DNA of 64,000 bases from an uncultured Lentisphaeria bacterium (GTDB lineage Bacteria; Verrucomicrobiota; Lentisphaeria; Victivallales; Victivallaceae). Every line of letters starts with the position of its first letter. Position 1 is the stretch's first letter. This document shows, in pieces, positions 32,912 to 42,092 of this stretch. Below the pieces are notes generated by a model. That model worked only from the letters and a program-made list of their open reading frames with translations. It did not search any database and was not told the origin of the DNA. The stretch lies in NCBI GenBank assembly GCA_949282965.1, contig CASDQW010000109.1, positions 1 to 64,000 of the forward strand. Reading direction: 5' to 3'. The translations under genes and the position numbers were made by a program.

Positions 32912-34078
32912 TTACGGGCGCGGCGGCGTTGTCAGACAGGCTTCGGCCGCCTGCCGGATGGCGCTGCTGCTGCGGGGGGAGAGCAGCTGGACGACCTCCT
33001 GCATGCCCTGTTCCACTTCCGCCCTCCGGGGGCCGCCGGGAAGAATGCGTTCGACCGCCGGCACCAGTTCCTGCGCCCGGACATGCCACTGCAGAAATTC
33101 TTCGAAGACCGCCCGGTTGGCGATGATGTTGACCATGGTGAAAAAGCCGCGGTACAACCGCACCACCAGCGACGCCAGAAAAAGCGTAACCGGATGCAGC
33201 CGATAAACCACCACCAGCGGCAGACCGGCAATCGCCGATTCCACCGTGACGGTACCGCTGGCGGCCAGTCCGGTGCCGGCCAGCTGCTGATACCGGGCGG
33301 TTTCTCCGACGACGAAGGTGATTTCCGGCGTTTGCGGATGCGCGGCGCGGTACTGGTCGTAATACCGGCGGCAGAGAGCGGCGATTTTTTCCCGGGGCGC
33401 GGACAGTACGAAACGCAGGTTCGGATGTTTTTCCGCCAGCTCGCGCACTGTATCCAGCATGGGCGGCATCAGCCGGGTGACCTCCATGGTCCGGCTGCCG
33501 GGAAGCAGCAGAAAACAATCCGGATCACGCCGGATGGCCGGGTCATGACGTTCCCGCACCAGATCCAGCAGCGGGTGCCCCACAAATTCCGCCCGCAGCC
33601 GCGTCGGCGCGAAGACTTCCACTTCAAAGGGAAAGATCACCAGCATCCGCGAACAGATTTTCGCCAGGACCGGCAGCCGCCATTTGCCCCACACCCAGAG
33701 ATGGGGACAGACGTACCAGATCACCGGAATCCGGTGGCAATACATCATCAGGGCGAAGAGCAGATTGAATCCGGGATAGTCGATCAGGATCACCGCCTCC
33801 GGTTTTTCCCGGACCGCCTGGCGCACCAGCTTGAAGAAAATGCCGATGAAGGTGAAGAGATGCTTGAGCACCTCGATGACCCCGATCACGCCGAGTTCGG
33901 TGGAATCGACCCGGATGTCCAGCCCGGCGGCGATCATGGCCGGTCCACCCATGCCGGAAACCCGGACGTCGTCGCCGCGTTCGGCACCCAGCGCCCGCAG
34001 CTCCCGCGCCAGCCGGGCGCCGTACATGTCGCCGGAGGCTTCTCCGGCGATGATCCAGAAATGGCGGACGCGACTCAT
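32912..34078 (-). CDS. lpxB: Lipid-A-disaccharide synthase
   Basis: Glycosyltransferase that joins UDP-diacylglucosamine and lipid X into the lipid A disaccharide at the inner membrane. The 388-residue protein begins WIIAGEASGDMYGARLAREL, the family start, and contains DYPGFNLLFA, VPVIWYVCPHLWVWGKWRL (hydrophobic contact surface), FVGHPLLD and LLPGSRTMEVTRLMPPML. Its presence shows a lipopolysaccharide-type outer membrane. It overlaps dapB by four bases (ATGA). Confidence 0.97.
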   Translation of the reverse strand: MSRVRHFWIIAGEASGDMYGARLARELRALGAERGDDVRVSGMGGPAMIAAGLDIRVDSTELGVIGVIEVLKHLFTFIGIFFKLVRQAVREKPEAVILIDYPGFNLLFALMMYCHRIPVIWYVCPHLWVWGKWRLPVLAKICSRMLVIFPFEVEVFAPTRLRAEFVGHPLLDLVRERHDPAIRRDPDCFLLLPGSRTMEVTRLMPPMLDTVRELAEKHPNLRFVLSAPREKIAALCRRYYDQYRAAHPQTPEITFVVGETARYQQLAGTGLAASGTVTVESAIAGLPLVVVYRLHPVTLFLASLVVRLYRGFFTMVNIIANRAVFEEFLQWHVRAQELVPAVERILPGGPRRAEVEQGMQEVVQLLSPRSSSAIRQAAEACLTTPPRP

Positions 34079-34875
34079 TTGAGATTCAATACATCCTGCA
34101 TGTCGTACAATCCCGGTTTCGCCTGAGCCAGAAAGCGGACCGCGCGCAGCGCCCCCCGGGCGAAGGTGTCCCGGCTGGAGGCCTTGTGCGTCAATTCCAC
34201 CCGTTCACCGCCGGTGGCGAACAGCACGGTGTGGTCCCCGACCACATCGCCGCCGCGCAGGGCATGCATGCCGATCTCGCGCCGCGTCCGCGCCCCCGTG
34301 ATGCCGTTGCGGCCGTGGACGACGTCCTGTTCATACGAACGACCGGTGGCGTCGCAGATGACTTCCGCCAGCCGGACGGCGGTACCGGAAGGCGCGTCTT
34401 TTTTCTGGTTGTGATGCATTTCGACGATCTCGATGTCGTAGTCGTCGCCGAGGATTCGGGCGGCCTGGGCGGCCAGAAAGAAGAGCAGATTGACGCCGAC
34501 ACTCATGTTCGGAGCGAAGACGATGCGTCCGCCACGCCCGGCGAGTTCCGCCAGTGCCTGCCGATCAGCGGCGGGGAGGGCGGTGGTGCCGATGACCACG
34601 GCGCAATTTCGTTCCACCGCCATTCTGGTTTGGTTCAGAACGTCGCCGGTGGAAAAATTGATCACGGCGTCGCTCCGGTCGAGGGCGGCGGCGAGATCGT
34701 CGCTGATGGTGATGCCGGCCGCGCCGCAACCGGCAACCGTGCCGGCGTCCTGGCCGAGAAACGGAGAACCGGCCACTTCGACGGCGCCGGTCAGTTTGAG
34801 GTCTTCCGAGGCGAGGATATTGGCGACGAGGCGACGGCCCATGCGGCCGGCGGCGCCGATGACGGTGATGTTCAT
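34075..34875 (-). CDS. dapB: 4-hydroxy-tetrahydrodipicolinate reductase
   Basis: Reduces dihydrodipicolinate in the lysine/meso-diaminopimelate pathway, feeding peptidoglycan synthesis. The 266-residue protein starts with the nucleotide fold VIGAAGRMGRRLVANI and shows IGTTALPAADR, FAPNMSVGVN and the catalytic EMHHNQKKDAPSGTAVRLAE. The longer frame starts inside the upstream gene; this ATG has GGAG and the family start. It overlaps lpxB. Confidence 0.96.
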   Translation of the reverse strand: MNITVIGAAGRMGRRLVANILASEDLKLTGAVEVAGSPFLGQDAGTVAGCGAAGITISDDLAAALDRSDAVINFSTGDVLNQTRMAVERNCAVVIGTTALPAADRQALAELAGRGGRIVFAPNMSVGVNLLFFLAAQAARILGDDYDIEIVEMHHNQKKDAPSGTAVRLAEVICDATGRSYEQDVVHGRNGITGARTRREIGMHALRGGDVVGDHTVLFATGGERVELTHKASSRDTFARGALRAVRFLAQAKPGLYDMQDVLNLK

Positions 34876-34915
34876 AGCTGTTCTCCGATGGTTGAATACG
34901 GTTGCGGCCCCGGGG

Positions 34916-36754
34916 TCATAACCCGGGAATGGCGCGCTGTTCGGCGCGCGGCGTCCAGAACAGTTCCGTCTGGAAACCGAGCGGAAACAAACGTGCATTC
35001 CGGTAGCGGCCGGACCATCCGACCAGCGAATCCGGGGTGATCAGAAACGTGTAAGGTTGATCTTCGTGCAGAATTTCCGCGATCTTATGGCAGAGTTTGA
35101 CGCGTTCCGGCATTTCGAAGGTCAAGCGCAGTTGTTCGATGAGGGCATCCACTTCCGGATTTTTATACCCGATGTGGTTGCTGCTGCCCGGCTTGTCCGC
35201 CTGCGACGAGTGCCAGACCTGATACGGATCCGGGTCGTAGGGCATGGTCCAGCCCAGGGTGCAGACTTCGAAGTTCTGGTCGGTCAGGCGCTGGAGGCAG
35301 ACGGACCATTCCAGCGGCTGGATTTTCATATCGATGCCGGCTTTGGCCATGGATTCCTTGATGATCGGCAGCATCTTCTGCTGCAACGACTGGCCGGCGA
35401 CCTGCATGATGGTGAAGGTGAAGGGCTTGCCGTCCCGGTCGAGAATGCCGTCGCCGTCGGTGTCGCGCCAGCCGGCCTCGGCGAGCAGGGCTTTGGCCCG
35501 TTCCACATCGTAAGGCCAAGGCTGAATGGCGGAATTGTAATAGACGCTTTCTGGAAAAAACGGACCGGTGATGATCCGCCCCAGATTGAAATAGACGTCC
35601 CGCAGAATCTTTTCCCGGTCGACCAGCATGGTCAACGCCTGACGCACCCGGCGGTCGGAGAAGAGGGGATTGCGCAGATTGTAGCCGATGTAGAAATAGG
35701 AATGTCCCAGATATTGGGCCTGCTTCAGTCCCGCCGCGGCGAATTTTTCCGGCAGATCCGGTTTCACCCACTGTTCCGGCGTCAGGCCCAGCAGGTCCAG
35801 CTGCCCCGCCAGCAGCGCCTGCAACCGGGTGTTGGGATGCTTGATCAATTCAAAAGCGACCTCCTTCAGGGGCGGGCGTATGCCGTAGCGGGCGCCGAAG
35901 TAATTTTCAAACCGGGTGAAAACCACCCGGACGTCCTTATCCCAGCGCAGCAGCCGGTAGGGGCCGCACCCGACCAGCAGCCGGTTGCGCTGATGATCGT
36001 CGTTGAAGCGTTTGCCGTCGAACGGGCCGTCGTAGGCGTGGTACAGGTGGCGGGGCAGGGGAGACATGCCCAGTGTGGCGGCAAGCGAACCGTAATAGGC
36101 TTTTTTCCAGCGGACGATAAATTCATGGGAAGAAACCACTTCCACTGAATCCAGATCTTGATAGTAGACGCGCAGCGGTTCGCAGTTGACGTCGGGATTC
36201 TTGATCACATCCACGAAAAAACGGAAATCGTCGGCAGTGACTTCCTTGTTTTTCCACTCTTTGCCGGTTACCGGATCAGTGAAATCATGCCACAGCACCC
36301 CGCGTCTCAGTTTGATGCGATAGGTGCGATGATCGGGGGAGATTTCCCAGGACTCCGCCAGCAGCGGCTGGTATTCTTCGGGTTTTTCGAAGTCGCGCGC
36401 GGCCAGCGTGCTGTGGGCAATCGCATAGAAGTCGCTGACATAGGCGTCGTTGTTGATCAGAATATTGAGATTCTGCGTATCGGCGCTGATGGCGCGGATC
36501 ATTCGGCCGCCCGGTTCCGCCTTCGGGTCGAAATACTGGACGTTGGCGATCGGCGGTCCCTCCGGAGCGGGGAGTTGCGCGTTCCCGGCGGCAACTGCCG
36601 GCACCGCATGCGTCGGCAATGCGGCCAGTTTGTCGGCAAGCAGCATCGTACTGCGGTTGATCCGGTCAAGTGCGTTGATGATCAGAATGCCGAACAGGAT
36701 AATCGCCAGCGTCAGCACCGTGAGGAGGAATTTCAAATATCCGGTACGATTCAT
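34916..36754 (-). CDS. Peptide/solute-binding protein, family 5, membrane-anchored
   Basis: Extracellular solute-binding protein of the SBP_bac_5 (oligopeptide/dipeptide) class, 612 residues. The N-terminal helix (about 7-28, FLLTVLTLAIILFGILIINAL) has no clear cleavage site or lipobox, so the protein may stay anchored. Family landmarks include LAESWEISPDHRTYRIKLRRGVLWHD near residue 135, VTADDFRFFVD, a central GCGPYRLLRWDKD, NPLFSDRRVRQALTMLVDREKIL, and the C-terminal WTMPYDPDPYQVWHSSQ. No permease or ATPase genes accompany it, which is odd for an importer. AAGGAGG precedes the start. It lies 22 bases after the lptF/G-like gene. Confidence 0.9.
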   Translation of the reverse strand: MNRTGYLKFLLTVLTLAIILFGILIINALDRINRSTMLLADKLAALPTHAVPAVAAGNAQLPAPEGPPIANVQYFDPKAEPGGRMIRAISADTQNLNILINNDAYVSDFYAIAHSTLAARDFEKPEEYQPLLAESWEISPDHRTYRIKLRRGVLWHDFTDPVTGKEWKNKEVTADDFRFFVDVIKNPDVNCEPLRVYYQDLDSVEVVSSHEFIVRWKKAYYGSLAATLGMSPLPRHLYHAYDGPFDGKRFNDDHQRNRLLVGCGPYRLLRWDKDVRVVFTRFENYFGARYGIRPPLKEVAFELIKHPNTRLQALLAGQLDLLGLTPEQWVKPDLPEKFAAAGLKQAQYLGHSYFYIGYNLRNPLFSDRRVRQALTMLVDREKILRDVYFNLGRIITGPFFPESVYYNSAIQPWPYDVERAKALLAEAGWRDTDGDGILDRDGKPFTFTIMQVAGQSLQQKMLPIIKESMAKAGIDMKIQPLEWSVCLQRLTDQNFEVCTLGWTMPYDPDPYQVWHSSQADKPGSSNHIGYKNPEVDALIEQLRLTFEMPERVKLCHKIAEILHEDQPYTFLITPDSLVGWSGRYRNARLFPLGFQTELFWTPRAEQRAIPGL

Positions 36755-36776
36755 GGGAAAACCTCCTTGTTCCGGA

Positions 36777-37862
36777 TCAGCGCTGGCTGATCCGGTAGGT
36801 CAGCGTCGCGCCCAGAATCTGGAAAATGATGTTGGGCAGCCACAGCAGATATTGCGGATAGATGGCCGGAAATTTCGTCAGAGATTCGCAGAGGATGATC
36901 GAGAGGAAAAACACTCCCGCCAGAATGACGCTGAGAAACAACCCCACCGAAGTTTCCCGGCGGGACGTCCGGATCGCCAGCGGCAGTCCGAGCAGCAGAA
37001 AGGCGATCGGGGAAAGCGCAAACGCGATGCGCTGGTTCAGCTCGACCTCCAGCTTGGTGGTGTCCTGATTCAGCAGCTTGGTCAGCCGGATTCTGGCCAT
37101 GAGGTCCTTGAGAGTCATGTACTTGGGTTTTTCTCCCAGGGCGATGCTGTTGAGCTGTTTGCCGTAATTGAAGGAGAATTCCAGTTCTTCATGGAAGTTG
37201 CGGATTTCCGGCTGGGACTTTTTGTCGATCACCATGCAGTCCTGCAGTTTGACCACCAGCAGCTGTTTTTCTTCGTCCACGGTCAGGGTGCCGGAGGCGG
37301 CGGAGATATCCTGCCCGACATGCTCGGGATCCGCAAGCGTGTAGATCTGGATGCCGCTGAGCCCGTTCTCTCCGACCTTGTCGTCGATGCTGATGATGGT
37401 GTTTTCATAATGGATCGGCCGTCCCGGTTCGAAGAGGGCCAGCGGCTGGTCGATGGCTGCGACGGTCATGAGCTGGCGGGATTTGCCCAGAAGGGGAGGG
37501 CCGACCTGCACCTGCAGATAGAGGCACAGGGCCGTCAGAACCACGGTGATCAGCAGGATCGGCGAGACGATCTGCAGAATGGAGACACCGCAGGCGCGCA
37601 TGGCCGTGATTTCGGAATCGGCGGAGAGGCGTCCGAAGACCAGCATCACTCCCACCATGACCGCCCAGGGAATAGTGAAGGTCAGTACAATCGGCAGAAT
37701 ATACAAAGTGAATTTGAGAAAGGTCAGAAATGAGATCCCCTGGGCCAGCAGGTCCAGCACCTTGACCAGATTCGCGCCGGTCATGCCGAAGGTCAGAATG
37801 CCGATCGCCATCCCGAATGCCAGCAGGAAGCCGCGCGTGACATACCAATTCAAAATGAACAT
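36777..37862 (-). CDS. LptF/LptG-type lipopolysaccharide transport permease
   Basis: Inner-membrane subunit of the LptB2FG transporter that extracts lipopolysaccharide for export. The 361-residue protein (YjgP/YjgQ family) has three N-terminal helices (with FGMTGANLVKVLDLLAQGISF and PIVLTFTIPWAVMVGVMLVFG), the cytosolic coupling segment RLSADSEITAMRACGVS, a periplasmic jellyroll domain (about 105-265), and three C-terminal helices. Which of LptF or LptG it is cannot be fixed; the partner is not adjacent. The extended N-terminus of the open frame lies over the promoter and was removed. Confidence 0.9.
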   Translation of the reverse strand: MFILNWYVTRGFLLAFGMAIGILTFGMTGANLVKVLDLLAQGISFLTFLKFTLYILPIVLTFTIPWAVMVGVMLVFGRLSADSEITAMRACGVSILQIVSPILLITVVLTALCLYLQVQVGPPLLGKSRQLMTVAAIDQPLALFEPGRPIHYENTIISIDDKVGENGLSGIQIYTLADPEHVGQDISAASGTLTVDEEKQLLVVKLQDCMVIDKKSQPEIRNFHEELEFSFNYGKQLNSIALGEKPKYMTLKDLMARIRLTKLLNQDTTKLEVELNQRIAFALSPIAFLLLGLPLAIRTSRRETSVGLFLSVILAGVFFLSIILCESLTKFPAIYPQYLLWLPNIIFQILGATLTYRISQR

Positions 37863-37940
37863 GAAAAAATTCCGAATTTCTGTAAAAACGTTTCCAGGGT
37901 GTCCGCCGCCCGCCGTTTCCGGCGCCGACGCACGTACCAA

Positions 37941-37969
37941 AAGATACACGCGCAAACGAGGTTTCGCAA
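37941..37969 (-). promoter_or_regulatory. Promoter of the lptF/G-dapB-lpxB operon
   Basis: On the minus strand, TTGCGA (37964-37969), a 17-base spacer and TATCTT (37941-37946), 79 bases before the lptF/G start and divergent from the dinG promoter. Confidence 0.65.
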
Positions 37970-37989
37970 ATTGCCGGCGGCTTTTTTAC

Positions 37990-38018
37990 TTGAAAAAACG
38001 CTTCCTGCGGTGTATCTT
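37990..38018 (+). promoter_or_regulatory. Promoter of dinG
   Basis: TTGAAA (37990-37995), a 17-base spacer and TATCTT (38013-38018), 36 bases before the dinG start. Confidence 0.65.
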
Positions 38019-38053
38019 GAAGAATCTTCATTCAGGAACACTCGGAATCAGCC

Positions 38054-40228
38054 ATGATCTATCTGCCGGAACGCCCCTTGATCCCTCTGAAAGACGATGC
38101 TTCCGATCTGCCGGGCGAATCGGAAGTTTGTTGGGAATCGGCGTTTGCTGAAGAAGCGGCAGCGGAGGCCGCCGCCGGGGAACTGCCGGAACCAATGCGC
38201 CGCCTGGTGGCGGATACCGTGGCTTTTTTCGCCCCCGATGGAACGCTGCAGCAGGCCGCCCGGCTGGAGGGGCGCGACTGCGAATTCCGTCCGCAGCAGC
38301 TGGCCATGGCCCGGGCCGTCGCCGGAGCGCTGACGTCCGGACGCAATCTGGCAGTGGAAGCGCCGACCGGCGTCGGCAAGAGTTTTGCGTATCTGGCGCC
38401 GCTGGTGTTCCGGTCCCGTTGTTCGGGACGTCCGGCGCTGGTGTCGACGGAGACGATCAATCTGCAGGAGCAGCTGGTGCATAAGGATATCCCGCTGCTG
38501 CGGGAGCTGACCGGCATTGATTTCAAGGCCGCGCTGGCCAAGGGGCGGGGCAATTATCTGTGTCTGAGAAGGCTGCTGTTGTCCACGGGGGAACAGCGTG
38601 ACGCCATGCTGCCTCAGCCGTCGCTGGCGCTGGATCTGGAGCGGATCGCGGACTGGGCGGACCGCACGGAGGACGGGGAACGCGATTCGCTGCCGGGACG
38701 GGTGGCGCCGGAGGCGTGGGCGCTGGTCTGCTGCGAAGGGGGGAGCTGTCAGGGACCGAAATGTGGTTTTTTCCGGAGCTGTTTTTATTTCAAGGCGCGG
38801 CAGGAGTGGGAGGCGGCGGATATCGTGGTGGCCAACCATGCGCTGTTTTTCACGGATCTCGGGATGCGCGGCGAGGGGCCGGAGAGCGGTTTGCTGCCGA
38901 ATTACGGCGCGGTGGTGATCGACGAGGCGCATACGCTGGAAGACAATGCCGCCGAATATCTGGGCATGCATCTGTCGCGTGCGGGGATCATGGGCATGTT
39001 GAACCGGCTGTTTCAGCCGGAATCGGCGCGGGGATTGCTGATGCGTGCCGGTTCAGACACGCTGGCGTTGCGCCAGATCATCGCGGCGCTGCGGGATGAG
39101 GTGAGTCGTTTCTTTGCTCCGTTCGAGGCGTATCTCCGGGAGAATCCCGACCGGCGCGACGGTGGCGGCGAAGGGGGCGCACGCCGGATCCGGGAATGCG
39201 GGCGCTTTGCGGACACGCTTTCCGAGCCGCTCAAGGTGTTGTACCGGAAACTGGCGGAATTGCTGGACGAACAGGAGGAGGAGGCTTATCGGACGGAGTT
39301 GCAGGCGCAGCTGGACCGCTGCCGGGGGTATATCGACGGAATTCGCGCGTTTATCGGCATGGAACTGCCGGATTCGGTGTATTTTGTTGAGAGCGACCGC
39401 GGCGGCGTGGTGTTGAATGCGGCGCCCCTCAATGTTGCGGATTTGTTGCGCGAATTGCTGTTCACCCAGGACTTTCCGGTGATTTTGAGCAGTGCGACGC
39501 TGACGGTGCGCGGCGGATTCGACTTTTTCTGCGGGCGGACCGGTTTCGACAGTGGGGATACGCTGCTGCTGGACTCGCCGTTCAAGCGCGAACAGGCGCA
39601 GGTGTTGATCGACCGGGCGATGCCGGAACCGACCCATGAGGAATATCATGAGGCGCTGGTCCGGGAGATTCCCCGTTATCTCGAAATGACCGGCGGCAAG
39701 GCATTTGTGCTGTTTACGAGTTATTCCACGCTGCGCTACTGCGCGGAACAGCTGCGGCCGTATTTCGCGGAAAAAGGCTGGACGCTGCTGGTGCAGGGGG
39801 GCGAGCTGACCCGGTCGGCCATGTTGCGGACGTTCCGGGAAGATGTGGATTCGGTGTTGTTCGGGACCGACAGTTTCTGGACCGGGGTCGATGTACCGGG
39901 CGAGGCGTTGAGCAACGTGATCGTCACCAAACTGCCTTTCCCTTCTCCGGGGCATCCGGTGGTGGCGGCGCGGGGAGAGCGGATCGAAGCGGCCGGCGGC
40001 AATTCCTTCCGGGACTATTCACTGCCGTCGGCGGTGTTGAAGTTCCGCCAGGGGGCGGGGCGGCTGATTCGAGGGCGGCAGGACCACGGGATCATCGTGA
40101 TTCTTGATCACCGGGTAATTTCGAAGGGATACGGGCGCAGTTTTCTCGACTCGCTGCCCTATCCGCTGGTGTTTGATGGAGAAACGGACAACCGGGCGGA
40201 GACATTCCGCCGCAACCCAAGGAGATGA
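38054..40228 (+). CDS. dinG: DinG/XPD-type ATP-dependent helicase
   Basis: Superfamily 2 5'-3' DNA helicase. The 724-residue protein has Q-motif-like FRPQQLAMARAV, Walker A APTGVGKSFAYL (about residues 101-112), motif VSTETINLQEQL, a cysteine-rich iron-sulphur segment (CLRRLL ... CCEGGSCQGPKC ... SCFYF), the DEAH box VIDEAHTLED, ILSSATLTVRGGFDFF and the C-terminal motifs GTDSFWTGVDVPGE and KFRQGAGRLIRG. Proteins of this type repair R-loops and damaged forks. It has its own promoter and is followed one base later by the YggL-like gene. Confidence 0.94.
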   Translation: MIYLPERPLIPLKDDASDLPGESEVCWESAFAEEAAAEAAAGELPEPMRRLVADTVAFFAPDGTLQQAARLEGRDCEFRPQQLAMARAVAGALTSGRNLAVEAPTGVGKSFAYLAPLVFRSRCSGRPALVSTETINLQEQLVHKDIPLLRELTGIDFKAALAKGRGNYLCLRRLLLSTGEQRDAMLPQPSLALDLERIADWADRTEDGERDSLPGRVAPEAWALVCCEGGSCQGPKCGFFRSCFYFKARQEWEAADIVVANHALFFTDLGMRGEGPESGLLPNYGAVVIDEAHTLEDNAAEYLGMHLSRAGIMGMLNRLFQPESARGLLMRAGSDTLALRQIIAALRDEVSRFFAPFEAYLRENPDRRDGGGEGGARRIRECGRFADTLSEPLKVLYRKLAELLDEQEEEAYRTELQAQLDRCRGYIDGIRAFIGMELPDSVYFVESDRGGVVLNAAPLNVADLLRELLFTQDFPVILSSATLTVRGGFDFFCGRTGFDSGDTLLLDSPFKREQAQVLIDRAMPEPTHEEYHEALVREIPRYLEMTGGKAFVLFTSYSTLRYCAEQLRPYFAEKGWTLLVQGGELTRSAMLRTFREDVDSVLFGTDSFWTGVDVPGEALSNVIVTKLPFPSPGHPVVAARGERIEAAGGNSFRDYSLPSAVLKFRQGAGRLIRGRQDHGIIVILDHRVISKGYGRSFLDSLPYPLVFDGETDNRAETFRRNPRR

Positions 40229-40229
40229 T

Positions 40230-40529
40230 ATGAAAAAACGTTTGCGCAAGAAACTGCGTATCGGCGAGTTCCGGGAACTGTCCTTCCTGCTGAAGGGCAA
40301 ACTGGCGGAGATGGACGAGGCGACCGAAAACGCCTTCTTCGAAAAGTTCTTCACGCTGGCCGAAGACTGCTGTCTGGCGCTGGAAGGCACCTTCTGCGCC
40401 GGGGAGTTCGATCTGGAGGTGATCACCGGCCAGATCGGATTGCAGAACGAAGCCCGGCGGGAGGCGTTCCTGGAAGGGGTCAAGGCGCTTCCGGAAATCA
40501 CCGAATTCGACGCTACTGAACTGGCCTGA
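40230..40529 (+). CDS. YggL-like (DUF469) small protein
   Basis: A 99-residue protein starting MKKRLRKKLRIGEFRELSF, which fits the YggL/DUF469 family; E. coli YggL binds the 50S ribosomal subunit. A basic N-terminus leads into two helix-strand units with LEGTFCAGEFDLEVITGQ. AAGGAGATGAT supplies the ribosome site, and the gene begins one base after the dinG stop, so the two are co-transcribed. The open frame's upstream extension overlaps dinG and was removed. Confidence 0.75.
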   Translation: MKKRLRKKLRIGEFRELSFLLKGKLAEMDEATENAFFEKFFTLAEDCCLALEGTFCAGEFDLEVITGQIGLQNEARREAFLEGVKALPEITEFDATELA

Positions 40530-40545
40530 TCCTGACGGTTCATGC

Positions 40546-40561
40546 CATACCGGCCGGTATG
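40546..40561. repeat. Perfect 16-bp palindrome between convergent genes
   Basis: CATACCGGCCGGTATG reads the same on both strands. It lies in the 60-base gap between the ends of the yggL-like and nhaC genes. It is not followed by a T-run and could be a protein site or part of a weak bidirectional terminator. Confidence 0.6.
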
Positions 40562-40589
40562 CCGTTCTCCCAGACTGCGTACTGGCCGG

Positions 40590-41927
40590 TCATTTTGCCG
40601 GGCAATCGGGGCCGGTTCCGCTGCGTTGCAGGAGGATGCCGAGCACCAGGCACAGCCCGAGCAGGTATGGATAGAAAAGATATTGCAAAATCTCCATCGG
40701 GGTGACCGCCATTCCGGCCAGTCCCACTGCCGCCAAGACTTGAGCCCCGTAGGGCAGCAGCCCTTGTACAACGCAGCTGGCCGTATCGAGAATCCCCGCC
40801 GTCCGGGCCGGGCGGAGGCCGTAACGGTTTGAAATTTCCCGGGCGATCGGGCCGGTGATCACAATCGCCACGGTGTTGTTGGCGGTAAAGACGTTGACCA
40901 CCGCGGTCAGGGCGGCAATGCCGAGTTCGCCGCCGCGCCGTCCCCGGATGGGTTTTTCAATCAGCCGGAGCAGGTAGTCGATACCGCCGTTGTAACGGAT
41001 CACCTTCAGGAGACCGCCTGCCAGCAGAGCCACGATCAGCGTTTCCGACATCGACAGCGCTCCTTGCCCGGCGGCGTCGAGGAAGCCCCAGAAGTCAAAC
41101 GCCCCGGTACCCAGCCCGATAGCGCCGGCCAGGATCGTTCCGGCCACCAGCGCGGCCATGACGTTGCAGTGTGCCAACGCCATACCCAGCACTGCGATGT
41201 ACGGGAACACCAGTGGCACCGCACGCCACTCAAACGGCGCAGTGCCTGCAGAATGCCCGCTTCCAGAACCACCGCCGATGATCAGGTACAGCCCTGCGGC
41301 CAGCAATGCCGCCGGGATGGCGATGCGCAAATTGGCGTAGAACTTTTCGTGCATTTCCACATTCTGCGTCCGGGTGGCGGCAATGGTCGTATCGGAAATC
41401 ATGGAGAGGTTGTCGCCGAACATCGCGCCGCCGACCACCGCGCCGAGGTTGTAACCGGGCGGCAGGCCGAGACTCCCGGTCATGCCGACGGCGATCGGCG
41501 CGAGCGCCAGTACGGTACCGACGGAAGTTCCCATCGCCAGCGAGAGGAAACAGCCCACCAGAAAGAGACCGAGCGGCAGCAGTCCCGGAGGCACCAGGTG
41601 CATGGCCAGCCGGACGGTCGCGTCGACTGCGCCCATGTCGCGGGCGGTCCGGGCAAACGCACCGGCAAGAATGAAGATCAGACACATGGTCATGATGTCC
41701 ACGTGTCCCATGCCGTGGGCGAAGAGTTCGACTTTGCTGTGCAGCGAAGCCTGGCGGTTGAGGAACAATGCGGCTACCGAAGCGGCCAGAAACGCCACCG
41801 GCATCGGCACCTTGTAAAAATCACCGGCGGCAAGCGAAGTGCCGAAGTAGAATGCCAGAAAGACGAAAAAAGGAATCAATGCCCGCGCGCTTGCGGGACG
41901 GGAACTGGGACCATCCGGGATGTTCAC
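40590..41927 (-). CDS. NhaC-family sodium/proton antiporter
   Basis: Integral membrane protein of 445 residues with eleven or so hydrophobic segments. The sequence shows the family features: HVDIMTMCLIFILAGAFA, GTSVGTVLALAPIAVGM, GAMFGDNLSMISDTTIAATRTQ, and near the C-terminus VNVFTANNTVAIVITGPIAREI, where the polar break in the helix typifies sodium/proton exchangers. It may exchange sodium for protons or for an organic acid (a malate/lactate type is possible). The start is GTG with AGAGGG upstream. It stands alone, divergent from the thioredoxin gene. Confidence 0.88.
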   Translation of the reverse strand: MNIPDGPSSRPASARALIPFFVFLAFYFGTSLAAGDFYKVPMPVAFLAASVAALFLNRQASLHSKVELFAHGMGHVDIMTMCLIFILAGAFARTARDMGAVDATVRLAMHLVPPGLLPLGLFLVGCFLSLAMGTSVGTVLALAPIAVGMTGSLGLPPGYNLGAVVGGAMFGDNLSMISDTTIAATRTQNVEMHEKFYANLRIAIPAALLAAGLYLIIGGGSGSGHSAGTAPFEWRAVPLVFPYIAVLGMALAHCNVMAALVAGTILAGAIGLGTGAFDFWGFLDAAGQGALSMSETLIVALLAGGLLKVIRYNGGIDYLLRLIEKPIRGRRGGELGIAALTAVVNVFTANNTVAIVITGPIAREISNRYGLRPARTAGILDTASCVVQGLLPYGAQVLAAVGLAGMAVTPMEILQYLFYPYLLGLCLVLGILLQRSGTGPDCPAK

Positions 41928-42024
41928 TGCGAAACCCTCTGTTTGAAAACATGAAAGAAATAAAAGACAATAGCACTGGAATAGGACTTTTCCAGGAGAA
42001 AAACGGAAAAGTTTTCGAAGCTGT

Positions 42025-42053
42025 TTGCTTTTTTTCGGAGGAGCGGGTATTTT
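42025..42053 (+). promoter_or_regulatory. Promoter of the thioredoxin-dsbD pair
   Basis: TTGCTT (42025-42030), a 17-base spacer and TATTTT (42048-42053), 40 bases before the start. Confidence 0.65.
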
Positions 42054-42092
42054 TTCATTAAAACGCCTGTCGGGCAGAAAGGAGTCTGGAAG

